DNA from: Candidatus Geothrix odensensis
GTDB lineage: Bacteria > Acidobacteriota > Holophagae > Holophagales > Holophagaceae
Reading direction: 5' to 3'
Assembly: GCA_016714685.1 (NCBI GenBank)
Contig: JADKCH010000017.1
Coordinates: 1 to 64,000, forward strand
DNA: 64,000 nucleotides
Both the position numbers and the translations under genes were made by a program. This document shows positions 26,758-35,009 of this stretch, piece after piece (positions within the stretch are counted from its first letter, which is position 1; each line of letters opens with the position of its first letter). A model generated the notes under the pieces. That model ran no database searches and had not been told where the DNA came from. It worked only from the letters and a program-made list of their open reading frames with translations.

Positions 26758-29553
26758 TCAGAACAGGAACTTGGCGCCGAGGCGGAAGGTCCGAGGCGGT
26801 TCCTGATCGAAGACCATGCCGGAGTAGAAGCTGTCGTACCGCTCGCCACGGGAGGTGACGGCCGCGTCGTTCAGGACGTTGAAGACGTCGCCGAAGAACT
26901 CCAGGGCCTTCTTCTTTCCCAGCTCGAAGCGGTGGGAGACCCTGACGTCAAGCAGGCGGCGGGCGTCGTAGCTGCTGGAGCCGAGGGGCTCGATGTTCAC
27001 GTAGTAGTACTCGCGGTTGTACTGGCGGGGCGTCCGGATGTAGCGGGTGTAGTGGAGGCCACTGAGGTAGACGAAGCTGGCGGACAGGCGGGTACCCCAG
27101 GGGAGCTTGTACGAAGTCCGCAGCTTGTACTCATCGTCGTTGGTGCCGGGCAGGTCACCATCGTTGTTGTAGAGGGATCCGCTCCACTCCCGCCCGGAGG
27201 AGTAGCCGTTGGACTTCAGGAGGTTGCCCTTGTTGCTGGCCTTGGTGTAGCTGAAGTTCATGTCCCAGTTGGCGGTGAAGCGACCATCCAGGGAAATCGT
27301 CACGGCGGTGTAGGTCCGCTTGGCGCCTGAATCGTTGGTGATGTAGTAGTCATGGGGCGGGAGGTTCGTGTCTGCCAGATTGATGCCCGGGGCATTGAAG
27401 GTGAGCGTCTGGCCGGTGAGCGGATTGACGACCTCGATGGCATCCGCGGGGTCCGTGAGCTCGGGGAGGCGGTCGAAGCGGGCGATGAGGTCCTTCCCCT
27501 TCCGGTGCACGTAGTTGGCCGCCACGACCCAGTTCCTGCCAAGGCGCTTCTCGACCGCGAACTGAAGTTCATCGAAGTAGGGGTGCTTGATGTTGGGGTC
27601 GATCGAGCTCTGCTCACTCACCCGGTTGCGGTAGGTGGTGTCATCGAAGACCGGCAGGGGATATTGCGACAGCGGGTCGGCGAGGTTGGTCAGCAGGACG
27701 ACCTGGGCATCGTCGTAGTTCGGCCACCAGTAGCGCTTCTCCAGGGGGTAGGCTCCGGGGATGGCGCGGTCGTAGTTCGCTCCGGAGAGCCCGTCGTAGT
27801 AGCGCCCGATGTGGCCCTTCACCACGAAGGTCTTGGCCGTGTCCGGGGTCCAGGTGAACCCGAACCTCGGGGCCACCGTGTTGGTCTTCCACTGGCTGCC
27901 GCCCTTGAACTGCTCGAAGCGCAGGCCGGGACGCAGGACGAGGTGATCGTTGACAGTCCAGGTGTCCTGCACGAAGAAGGTGTTGCGCTCCAGCTTGGTG
28001 TCGAAGTCGTAGCCGCCACCCACCTGGACGTAGTCGGGGTAGACCTCGCCGTAGTCCGCGTCACCCACCGCATTCAGGGAGATGCCGCCGGGGTACCAGG
28101 CCCGCTCCTTGTCCTTGGCCCGGTCGATGTCCAGGCCGAACTTCAGGGCGTGGGAACCCCTCCCCGAGGGGATGAACCAGTCCAGGGAGGCCAGCAGGCC
28201 CACGCGGCTCCTGGTGTTCTCGAAGTTCTGGTAGGCGTTGTTCATCTGCTCGAAGCCGGCGAAGGCTGCGTAGCTCGGGATGGCGGGATTCAGGGGCACG
28301 GTCCCATCAACATAGAGGGAATAATTCTCGCCGTTGTAGCCCTTGTGATCGTCGATGCCGTCATAGCCGCTGGCCCGCAGGGTCAACACCATGTTGCTGT
28401 TCAGGGACTGCATCCACTCGAGCCCGTAGGTGAAGTTGGGACCGTCCTGCTTGCGGGTGGCGTCCACCGCGAGGACGCGCGAGGCGCCGCGGTGGTCCGT
28501 CTCCACCGTGTCGTAGTCCATGAAAAGGGAGAGGGTCGCGCTGGGCGTGGCCTGGAGGGTCAGGTTGGCCATGGCCCGGGGCGTGGAGCGCTTCTCGGAG
28601 GTGGGGCTGCCCACGGGGGTGCGCTCGATGGAGATGGACTCCACGGACAGGAAATACCAGAGCTTGTCCTTGATGATGGGGCCGCCCACGTTCAGGGCGA
28701 GGTCCGAGGCCGTGTCGCCCACCTTGCGGACGGTCTGCTCAGGGAAGGAGGGATCCGGCCCGCTGCGGTTCACGCTCCAGCTGTCCTTCTGGTAGTAGCC
28801 GGCGATGGAGCCGCTGAACTGGTTGCCGCCCTTCTTGATGATGCCGTTGAAGTAGGCGCCCGAGAAACCGCCGAACTCGGCGCCGGCGCCGACGCCGCCG
28901 ATCTGCACTTCCTCGAACCAGTCGGGATTGACCTGCACCCAGGCCTGGCCGGCGGAGGAATCACCCACGTTGATGCCGTTGATGAGGTAGGCGTTGGCGT
29001 TGTCGCGGTCTCCGCCGAACCCCGAGGCGGACACGCGGGCGCCGGAACTGACGGTGAGGTTGATGCCGGGGGTGAGGGCCGCGATGGCGGCGATATCCCG
29101 CTTGATGGGCAGGTTCTCGATGTCCTCGGCCTTGAAGTTCCGGGTCAGGGTGGAGGACATTTCCTCCAGGCCGGACTGTCCCACCACCTCGACCACGGCC
29201 GCCGACTCGGGGGCCATGCGGATATCGACCGTGGTGGTCTTGCCGAGCTCGGCCACCTCGTTCACCTTGCGGGTCGGGAAGCCCTTGGCCTCCACGGTGA
29301 TGGTGTAGCGCCCGGGGGGCAGCATGGGGATGCGGTAGCGGCCATTCTCCGAGGTGGTCACCGTCCTGGCGCCCCCGATGAGCGACTCGGAGGTCACCCT
29401 AAGCAGGGCGCCGGCGAGGGGCCTTCCGGTGTTGTCCGAGACCGTCCCGGTGATGGCCGAGGTGGTGGTGCCCTGGGCCAGCATGGCGACCGGGGCCGCC
29501 ACGAGCGCCAGCACGAGCGCACTGAATCTGGAAGAGCCAGAGTTTCTAGCCAT
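26758..29553 (-). CDS. TonB-dependent receptor with N-terminal carboxypeptidase-regulatory-like domain
   Basis: A 931-aa outer-membrane protein: signal peptide (ALVLALVAAPVAMLAQG), a CarboxypepD_reg-like beta domain (ITGTVSDNTGRPLAGA...YRIPMLPPGRYTITVEAKGF), a plug domain (NLPIKRDIAAIAALTPGI) and a large beta-barrel ending in the aromatic RLGAKFLF. This is the Oar-like layout common in Acidobacteria and Bacteroidetes. The start ATG 29553 has GGAGG four bases upstream. It lies directly upstream of the peptidase genes and is the probable importer for the oligopeptides they process, but the ligand is not shown by sequence. Confidence 0.9.
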   Translation of the reverse strand: MARNSGSSRFSALVLALVAAPVAMLAQGTTTSAITGTVSDNTGRPLAGALLRVTSESLIGGARTVTTSENGRYRIPMLPPGRYTITVEAKGFPTRKVNEVAELGKTTTVDIRMAPESAAVVEVVGQSGLEEMSSTLTRNFKAEDIENLPIKRDIAAIAALTPGINLTVSSGARVSASGFGGDRDNANAYLINGINVGDSSAGQAWVQVNPDWFEEVQIGGVGAGAEFGGFSGAYFNGIIKKGGNQFSGSIAGYYQKDSWSVNRSGPDPSFPEQTVRKVGDTASDLALNVGGPIIKDKLWYFLSVESISIERTPVGSPTSEKRSTPRAMANLTLQATPSATLSLFMDYDTVETDHRGASRVLAVDATRKQDGPNFTYGLEWMQSLNSNMVLTLRASGYDGIDDHKGYNGENYSLYVDGTVPLNPAIPSYAAFAGFEQMNNAYQNFENTRSRVGLLASLDWFIPSGRGSHALKFGLDIDRAKDKERAWYPGGISLNAVGDADYGEVYPDYVQVGGGYDFDTKLERNTFFVQDTWTVNDHLVLRPGLRFEQFKGGSQWKTNTVAPRFGFTWTPDTAKTFVVKGHIGRYYDGLSGANYDRAIPGAYPLEKRYWWPNYDDAQVVLLTNLADPLSQYPLPVFDDTTYRNRVSEQSSIDPNIKHPYFDELQFAVEKRLGRNWVVAANYVHRKGKDLIARFDRLPELTDPADAIEVVNPLTGQTLTFNAPGINLADTNLPPHDYYITNDSGAKRTYTAVTISLDGRFTANWDMNFSYTKASNKGNLLKSNGYSSGREWSGSLYNNDGDLPGTNDDEYKLRTSYKLPWGTRLSASFVYLSGLHYTRYIRTPRQYNREYYYVNIEPLGSSSYDARRLLDVRVSHRFELGKKKALEFFGDVFNVLNDAAVTSRGERYDSFYSGMVFDQEPPRTFRLGAKFLF

Positions 29554-29594
29554 CACGCCTCCGAAAGTTGAAAGATGTTGGATTGGTGATCAAA

Positions 29595-29623
29595 AAGTAA
29601 TGCTTCTGTTAAAGGTGAGTCAA
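29595..29623 (-). promoter_or_regulatory. sigma-70-type promoter for the TonB receptor gene
   Basis: On the minus strand TTGACT (29618-29623) and TTACTT (29595-29600) are separated by exactly 17 bases, about 40 bp before the receptor start, in an AT-rich gap. This indicates that the receptor and genes after it can be transcribed independently of the RpiR gene. Confidence 0.55.
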
Positions 29624-29703
29624 GTTTTTTTTCATCGATGCGAAAGGTTCACCGCCACCGGCCGGAAGCCGGCGTCGGCGAACGGAAATTCTGAGAAGGC
29701 TTC

Positions 29704-30546
29704 TCAGGACTTGGCGAACTTCGGCAGGGCCACCCGCTCCACTTCGCGCAGCTTCTTGAGGGCCAGGTGGGGATCCTGGCTGGCGATGGAGGTGGCGATG
29801 GCGTGGGCCAGCACCCCGAAGGTGGTCACGCTGTGCGAGAAGAGCAGGTTCTCGCCGGGGATGGGCAGGGCCAGGCTGGCGGACTTGGCGAGGGGACCGT
29901 TCAGGTTGTCCGTGAAGGCCAGCACGGGCACGCCGCGCTTGCGGGCATAGGCGGCGGCGTCCAGCGTCTCCTGGGTGTACGGCATGATGCTGATGGCGAT
30001 GAGCAGGTCCTTGCTTTCCAGCATGCCCACCTGGGTGGCGAAGTCGGCCGGATTGCCCTCGAGGACGGGCAGCCCCGTGTTGATGAGCAGGTAGGCCAGC
30101 TGCCGGGCCATGAGGGCCGATACGCCATCGCCGATGGCCAGGCGCAGGCGGCTGGATTTGATCTGGTGGACCACCTTCTTCAGGAGGTCCTCGTTCACGG
30201 CCTGGACCAGGGTCTCGAGGTTCCGGATATCCCGGCGGGCCACCTCGAGCAGCGTGGCCGAGGCGCGCACCGGCGCCTGCAGCAGCTGCTCGCCCCGGCC
30301 GTAGTGCTTCTTGGCGGCGGTGACCAGGGCCTTCCGCATCTCCAGGTAGCCGGAGTACTCCAGCTTCTTGGCGAAGCGCACCACGGTGGCCACGCAGGTC
30401 TGGGATTTCTGGGCCAGCTCCTCGACGCCCCAGAGGGGGGCCTCGTTCATGTTGGCGATGAGGCAGTCAGCGATCTGCCGCTGGCTGGGGGACAGCCCCT
30501 GCGCGCTGTGCAGCCGGTTCAGCAGGGGGTTCTTCGTCGCGGACAT
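29704..30546 (-). CDS. MurR/RpiR-family transcriptional regulator
   Basis: A 280-aa regulator with an N-terminal RpiR helix-turn-helix (LSPSQRQIADCLI, GVEELAQKSQTCVATVVRFAKKL) and a C-terminal SIS domain (LRLAIGDGVSALMARQLAYLL, DLLIAISIMPYTQETLDAA). SIS domains usually sense phosphosugars. The start ATG 30546 begins MSATKNPLLN; the frame upstream belongs to the YcaQ-like gene. It sits immediately upstream of the TonB receptor promoter on the same strand and is the likely regulator of the peptide-scavenging unit. Confidence 0.9.
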   Translation of the reverse strand: MSATKNPLLNRLHSAQGLSPSQRQIADCLIANMNEAPLWGVEELAQKSQTCVATVVRFAKKLEYSGYLEMRKALVTAAKKHYGRGEQLLQAPVRASATLLEVARRDIRNLETLVQAVNEDLLKKVVHQIKSSRLRLAIGDGVSALMARQLAYLLINTGLPVLEGNPADFATQVGMLESKDLLIAISIMPYTQETLDAAAYARKRGVPVLAFTDNLNGPLAKSASLALPIPGENLLFSHSVTTFGVLAHAIATSIASQDPHLALKKLREVERVALPKFAKS

Positions 30547-30568
30547 GGGATGCAGGATAGCGCGGTCA

Positions 30569-31753
30569 TCAAGGGAGCTGAATGTCCCCGGCTCCCACGA
30601 AGGTGGCCAGGCGCTCCAGGGCCTCGTCCAGCCCGCGCCGGCGGACCTTGGTGACGCGGACCCCGGCCTCCCACCACAGGCCCTTGATCTCCAGGAGGCC
30701 CCGGTCGCGGTGGAGCTTGGGATCCAGGCGCCCCACGAGGCGGTCGCCCTCCAGGATGGGCAGGACGAAGTAGCCGAACTGGCGCTTGGGCTCGGGCACG
30801 AAGGCCTCGAAGCGGTAGTCGAAGCCGAAGCGGCGCAGGGCGCGGGTGCGGTCGCGGAGGATCGGATCGAAGGGGCAGAGCAGGCGGGTGCGCTCCGGTG
30901 GCTCCGGTAGCCGGGCCAGGCGCGCCTCCCAGTCCGCCAGGGCGAAAGCGGGGCGCACCTCGCCATCGGCGGACTCGACCTGCACGGGGACGATGCGGCC
31001 CTCCTGCTCGGCGGCCGCGCACCAGGCCTTGGCCTCCGCCGCCTCGATGCTGTCCCAGAATCCGGCCAGCTCCTTCGGCGTGAACACCCAGAGGCGCTCG
31101 GCCGCAGTGCCGCACGCCCAATCCAGGTGTTCGGCTGGCCCGGGGCAGGGCAGGGCGTGGTGCGCCGGCAGCACGCGCTCCGTGAGGTCGTAGACCTTCT
31201 GGAAGCCCTCCCGGCGGGGGACCATCAGCTCGCCGCTGCGCCAGAGGAAATCCAGGGCGGCCTTCTGCGGCTTCCAGCCCCACCAGGGGCCGCGCTTCTC
31301 CGGGTGCTCGAAGTCCGAGGACTTCAGCGGGCCCTCTTGTTCGATGCGGGCCTTCACGCCGGCCACCACCTTCGCGCCATCGGTGCCGCGGAAGTGGTGC
31401 TGCCACCAGGCGTGGGTGTGGATGCGCTGGCGGTCCCGCGCGAAGCGGGGCTTCCAGTGCTGGAAATGTGCTGTGGGGATGGCGGAGGCATCGTGGGTGA
31501 AACCTTCGAAGAGGCTCCGCTTCTGTTCCAGCAGCTTCCGGAGCTGCTCGGGCCGGTAGCCGTCCAGCCGGCTGAAGAGGGTGAGGTCGTGGGCCCGGGC
31601 CACCACGTTGATGGTGTCCACCTGCACGAAGCCCAGGCGCTCGATGAGGGCCTGCAACGAGGCCGAGGTGACCCGCTTCCCGGGATCGTCCAGCAGGCCC
31701 TGGGCGCCGAGGAAGAGGCGCTGGGCGGCGGCGGCGGGGATGAGCGGCATCAT
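30569..31753 (-). CDS. YcaQ/AlkZ-like winged-helix DNA glycosylase
   Basis: A 394-aa HTH_42 family protein. The motif VQVDTINVVARAHDL contains the QxD catalytic-type triad of the AlkX/YcaQ branch, which unhooks interstrand crosslinks and removes bulky alkylated bases. FDPILRDR, WWGWKPQKAALD and the C-terminal ARG-type basic region fit the three tandem winged helices of the family. The start has two adjacent ATG codons (31753 and 31750). It is 22 bp upstream of the RpiR gene on the same strand; the two are not obviously related in function. Confidence 0.85.
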   Translation of the reverse strand: MMPLIPAAAAQRLFLGAQGLLDDPGKRVTSASLQALIERLGFVQVDTINVVARAHDLTLFSRLDGYRPEQLRKLLEQKRSLFEGFTHDASAIPTAHFQHWKPRFARDRQRIHTHAWWQHHFRGTDGAKVVAGVKARIEQEGPLKSSDFEHPEKRGPWWGWKPQKAALDFLWRSGELMVPRREGFQKVYDLTERVLPAHHALPCPGPAEHLDWACGTAAERLWVFTPKELAGFWDSIEAAEAKAWCAAAEQEGRIVPVQVESADGEVRPAFALADWEARLARLPEPPERTRLLCPFDPILRDRTRALRRFGFDYRFEAFVPEPKRQFGYFVLPILEGDRLVGRLDPKLHRDRGLLEIKGLWWEAGVRVTKVRRRGLDEALERLATFVGAGDIQLP

Positions 31754-31775
31754 CGAAAATAATCCCGAAAAAATT

Positions 31776-31840
31776 TATCCACAGATTGCACCGATTCCGC
31801 AGATAAGGATTGGTTTCTGAATCTGTGAAATCGGTGGACC
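31776..31840. repeat. dispersed inverted-repeat element, locus C
   Basis: The left arm at 31776-31806 (TATCCACAGATTGCACCG, ATTCCGCAGAT) is the imperfect inverse of the right arm at 31817-31840 (CTGAATCTGTGAAATCGGTG, then GACC). The motifs are those of loci A and B, mixing the ATCTGTG and ATCGGTG forms. It is only about 65 bp long and lies in the gap between the FadH-like and YcaQ-like genes. Confidence 0.6.
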
Positions 31841-31849
31841 AGGTCCTTT

Positions 31850-33865
31850 TCAAATCTTCGCAGCCAGCTCGGCCCCTTGCCGGATGGCGCGCTGGGCGTC
31901 GAGCTCGGCGGCCAGGTCGGCGCCGCCGATGAGGTGGATCGGCTTGCTGGCCGCCTGCAGAGGGGCCACGAGGCTGCGTTCGGAGACCTGGCCCGCGCAC
32001 AGGACGATGCTGTCCACGGCCAGGCACCTCGCGCCGGCATCCTTGCCGTCGCGGATCCAGAGACCCTCGTCGTCGATGCGCTCGTAGTGGATCCCGCCCT
32101 GCATCTTCACCTTCATGGCCTTCAGCGTGGCCCGGTGGATCCAGCCCGTGGTCTTGCCCAGGTCGGCGCCCATGCGGTCGGTCTTGCGCTGGAGCAGGTG
32201 GACCTTGCGCGCGGGCTCGGAGCCCTGCAACGCCGGCAGGAGCCCGCCGCGGTGGGCCTGGGCCGCATCGACCCCCCATTCACGCAGGTAGCGGTCCACC
32301 TGCGGCGCATGCTCGGCATGTACGAGGAACTCCGCCACATCGAAGCCGATGCCGCCAGCGCCGATGATGGCGACGGTGCGGCCCGCCACCTTCCGGCCCG
32401 AGAGCAGGTCCGGGTAGCTGATGACCTTGGGATGGTCCACGCCCGGGATGTCGGGGGTGCGGGACTGGACACCCGTGGCGAGGATGACCTCATCGAAGGG
32501 GGCCAGCGCCTCGGGGGTGGCCCGCTCGCCCAGGCGCAGCGTCACCCCGGCGGTGGCTAGGCGCCGCCCGAAGTAGCGCAGGGTCTCGAAGAACTCCTCC
32601 TTGCCGGGCACCCGCTTGGCGAGGTTGAGCTGACCTCCCAGCTCGGTGGTGGCCTCGAAGAGGCTGACCACGTGGCCGCGCTCGGCGGCATGGCAGGCGA
32701 AGCTCAGCCCGGCGGCGCCGCCCCCCACCACGGCGAGGCGCTTGGGGGCGATGACGGGCTCGAAGACCAGCTCGGTCTCGAAGCAGGCCCTCGGATTGAC
32801 GAGGCAGGTGGCGCGCTTCTGCTGGAAGACGTGGTCGAGGCAGGCCTGGTTGCAGGCGATGCAGGTGTTGATGTCCAGGGAACGGTCCTCGGCGGCCTTC
32901 TTCACGAACTCAGGGTCCGCCAGCAGGGGCCGCGCCATGCTCACCATGTCCGCGCAGCCGCCGACCAGAATCTCTTCGGCCACTTCCGGCGTGTTGATGC
33001 GGTTGGTGGTGATGAGGGGGATCCCCACCTCGGCCTTCAGCTTCTTCGTCACCCAGGCGTAGGCGCCCCGGGGCACCATCGCGCCGATGGTGGGCACCCT
33101 GGCCTCGTGCCAGCCGATGCCCGTGTTGAGGAGGGTGGCGCCCGCCGCCTCCAGGGCCCTGGCCAACTGCACCACCTCCCCCCAGGTGCTGCCATCCGGC
33201 ACCAGGTCCAGCATCGACAGCCGGAAGATGATGATGAAATCACCCCCCACGGCCTCGCGCACGGCCTTCACGATCTCCACCGGAAAGCGCATGCGGTTCT
33301 CGTAGCTGCCGCCCCAGGCGTCCGTGCGACGGTTGGTGCGGGCGGCGATGAACTGATTGATGAGGTAGCCCTCGCTGCCCATGATCTCCACGCCGTCGTA
33401 GCCGGCCCGCTGGGCCAGGGCCGCGCAGCGGGCGTAGTCGCGGATGGTGGCGCGCACGGCCCGGGCGCTCAGCTCCCGGGGCTTGAAGGGCGTGATGGGG
33501 CTCTTCACGGCGGAAGGCGCCACGCTGAGGGGATGGTAGCTGTAGCGGCCGCCGTGGAGGATCTGCAGGGCGATCTTCCCGCCGGCGGCATGCACGGCCT
33601 CAGTCACCTTCCGGTGCTTGCGGACCTGCCAGGGCCAGGAGAGCTGGGAGCCGAAGGGCGTCAGGCGGCCCCGCAGGTTCGGCGCGATGCCCCCGGTCAC
33701 GATGAGCCCGACCCCGCCCTGGGCCCGCTCCGCGTAGAAGGCGGCCAGCTTGGTAAAACCCCCCTTGGCCTCCTCAAGATTCGTGTGCATGGAACCCATA
33801 AGCACCCGATTGCGAAGGGTGGTGAAGCCGAGGTCGAGGGGGGCCAGCAGGTGGGGGTAGGACAC
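31850..33865 (-). CDS. fadH: NADPH-dependent 2,4-dienoyl-CoA reductase
   Basis: FadH reduces 2,4-dienoyl-CoA during beta-oxidation of polyunsaturated fatty acids. The 671-aa protein has the full layout: an Old Yellow Enzyme FMN barrel (residues 1-~350; GVEIMGSEGYLINQF, DAWGGSYENRMRFP), the [4Fe-4S] motif CIACNQACLDHV...CLVNPRAC, a FAD domain (LAVVGGGAAGLSFA) and an NADPH domain (VAIIGAGGIGFDVAEFL). Its start is normal and the gene stands alone. Related trimethylamine dehydrogenase-type enzymes share the layout, but the length and motifs favour FadH. Confidence 0.92.
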   Translation of the reverse strand: MSYPHLLAPLDLGFTTLRNRVLMGSMHTNLEEAKGGFTKLAAFYAERAQGGVGLIVTGGIAPNLRGRLTPFGSQLSWPWQVRKHRKVTEAVHAAGGKIALQILHGGRYSYHPLSVAPSAVKSPITPFKPRELSARAVRATIRDYARCAALAQRAGYDGVEIMGSEGYLINQFIAARTNRRTDAWGGSYENRMRFPVEIVKAVREAVGGDFIIIFRLSMLDLVPDGSTWGEVVQLARALEAAGATLLNTGIGWHEARVPTIGAMVPRGAYAWVTKKLKAEVGIPLITTNRINTPEVAEEILVGGCADMVSMARPLLADPEFVKKAAEDRSLDINTCIACNQACLDHVFQQKRATCLVNPRACFETELVFEPVIAPKRLAVVGGGAAGLSFACHAAERGHVVSLFEATTELGGQLNLAKRVPGKEEFFETLRYFGRRLATAGVTLRLGERATPEALAPFDEVILATGVQSRTPDIPGVDHPKVISYPDLLSGRKVAGRTVAIIGAGGIGFDVAEFLVHAEHAPQVDRYLREWGVDAAQAHRGGLLPALQGSEPARKVHLLQRKTDRMGADLGKTTGWIHRATLKAMKVKMQGGIHYERIDDEGLWIRDGKDAGARCLAVDSIVLCAGQVSERSLVAPLQAASKPIHLIGGADLAAELDAQRAIRQGAELAAKI

Positions 33866-34003
33866 AGGGGCTCCGGGGGATCTGGCCAGTGTAGGACCGA
33901 GCCGCGCCTACCCGGAGCCAGGACGGGTGGGGGCCGGATGAGCGGTTCGATCCGAATATTAATCGTTATAATAAAAATAATAATTACAATAATTATAAAA
34001 AAT

Positions 34004-34023
34004 GTTTGAACAAGTTTGAACAA
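34004..34023. repeat. tandem 10-mer GTTTGAACAA x2
   Basis: Two perfect head-to-tail copies of GTTTGAACAA lie in the AT-rich control region. The period of one helical turn places both copies on the same DNA face, as expected for a direct-repeat regulator site. Confidence 0.5.
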
Positions 34024-34154
34024 AATATAAATTTTATGTCATTGTCATTCAAAAGCCATAAATAAATATATTATGTATGTATTTAAATGAATAAATAATT
34101 GATATTATGATTTTTTTTTAATATATATAACTACGAAAAAATGCATGCTGTGGA

Positions 34155-34174
34155 ATTTATCAAATTTGATAAAT
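34155..34174. promoter_or_regulatory. perfect 20-bp palindrome, probable operator
   Basis: ATTTATCAAATTTGATAAAT is a perfect dyad 60-80 bp before the first gene of the respiratory block. It contains the TTGAT half-site used by FNR, but in everted order with two bases between, so it is not a standard FNR box. A dimeric regulator of the operon is a reasonable guess. Confidence 0.5.
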
Positions 34175-34339
34175 GTATTATTTTAATATATTTAAAACTT
34201 GTGCTCCTTGTCACACAAGCCATGCTGGTAAATCGTGATCATTGAAACGCGACCACAAGATCCCCAAGAGGCCATTTCCGGCACCAAGCCGATCCCCCCG
34301 CCCCCGACCGCACCCGCATCGCTAACGAAAGGCAATTCC

Positions 34340-34543
34340 GTGGAACTGACGTGGATCTCGATCGCGGCCAGCCTGGCGATGGGCTCGGGGGCCGCGTTCC
34401 TCTTCATCTACGCCGTCAAGCGGGACTGGATGAAGAACATCGAGGACGCGAAGTATCAGGTCTTCTGGTCGGATCGGCAGGACAACGAACGCGTGAAACC
34501 CTCTCAGGAGAAGGCTGATGGCCGTCAATCTAAAACGAAGTAG
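34340..34543 (+). CDS. CcoS-like cbb3 oxidase assembly protein
   Basis: A 67-aa single-pass membrane protein (SIAASLAMGSGAAFLFIYAVK) with a charged C-terminal part containing WMKNIEDAKYQVFWSD. The pattern of one helix followed by an aspartate/aromatic motif resembles CcoS, needed for cofactor insertion into cbb3 oxidases. The start GTG 34340 has GAAAGG seven bases upstream; an in-frame GTG at 34235 would add a Pro-rich 35-residue leader without similarity. CcoS normally follows ccoI, whereas here it heads the operon. It overlaps the Rieske gene by 26 bp. Confidence 0.6.
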   Translation: MELTWISIAASLAMGSGAAFLFIYAVKRDWMKNIEDAKYQVFWSDRQDNERVKPSQEKADGRQSKTK

Positions 34544-35009
34544 CGGGGAGGATTCCAATGGGGGCAAGACCTCCCGGCGGAAGATGCTCGGGTGGCTGAC
34601 CGGCGCCGGGCTGTTCGGCTCCGCCGGACTCAGTGCCGTGTCCAACTTCGTCTTCATCAAGCCCCGGGCCACCTACGGGCAGCCGCAGCGCTTCAGCGTG
34701 GGCAAGCCCGAAGACTACCCCTCGGGCGCGCGCGCGATCCTTGCGCCCCGGGGCATCTGCATCATCCGGGAGGGCTCGAAGCTGGCGGCCATCTCCATCA
34801 CCTGCACCCACCTGGGCTGCACGGTGGGCGCCGCAGACACTGGCTTCGCCTGCCCCTGCCACGGCTCCCGCTTCGACCAGGATGGCAACGTGACCGGTGG
34901 TCCCGCGCCGCGCCCGCTGCCCTGGTTCCAGATCACCCTCGCCCCCAATGGCGAGATCGAAGTGGACAAGGACATCGAAGTCACCCCTGGGAGCTACCTG
35001 ACCCTATGA
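34518..35009 (+). CDS. Rieske [2Fe-2S] protein of a bc/b6f-type complex
   Basis: A 163-aa membrane-anchored Rieske protein. The N-terminus has a basic stretch with KTSRRKMLGW followed by a hydrophobic anchor, a Tat-like signal anchor. Cluster ligands are CTHLGC and CPCHGS, with the Pro loop GGPAPRPLPW. It oxidises quinol at the periplasmic face together with cytochrome b, encoded next. An AGGAGAAGG ribosome-binding site precedes ATG 34518. The stop overlaps the cytochrome b start by 4 nt. Confidence 0.93.
   Translation: MAVNLKRSSGEDSNGGKTSRRKMLGWLTGAGLFGSAGLSAVSNFVFIKPRATYGQPQRFSVGKPEDYPSGARAILAPRGICIIREGSKLAAISITCTHLGCTVGAADTGFACPCHGSRFDQDGNVTGGPAPRPLPWFQITLAPNGEIEVDKDIEVTPGSYLTL

Larger units (their letters stand above)
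33866..34234. promoter_or_regulatory. AT-rich control region upstream of the respiratory operon
   Basis: This 369-bp gap separates the minus-strand fadH from the plus-strand respiratory genes. From about 33955 to 34200 it is almost pure A/T within strongly GC-rich flanks. It holds a tandem pair of GTTTGAACAA (34004-34023), a perfect 20-bp palindrome (34155-34174) and a shorter inverted pair CTTGT-CAC-ACAAG (34207-34219). Several TATAAT-like hexamers occur, so no single promoter can be singled out. No gene was seen. Confidence 0.6.

Noticed and set aside
27352..29571. A 739-codon plus-strand frame opposite the TonB receptor
   Set aside because: Shadow frame with V/G/H/D-biased composition and no start context; the receptor on the other strand has all family landmarks.
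34155..34174. Reading the 20-bp palindrome as an FNR box
   Set aside because: FNR sites are TTGAT-N4-ATCAA; here the half-sites are in the opposite order and only two bases apart.
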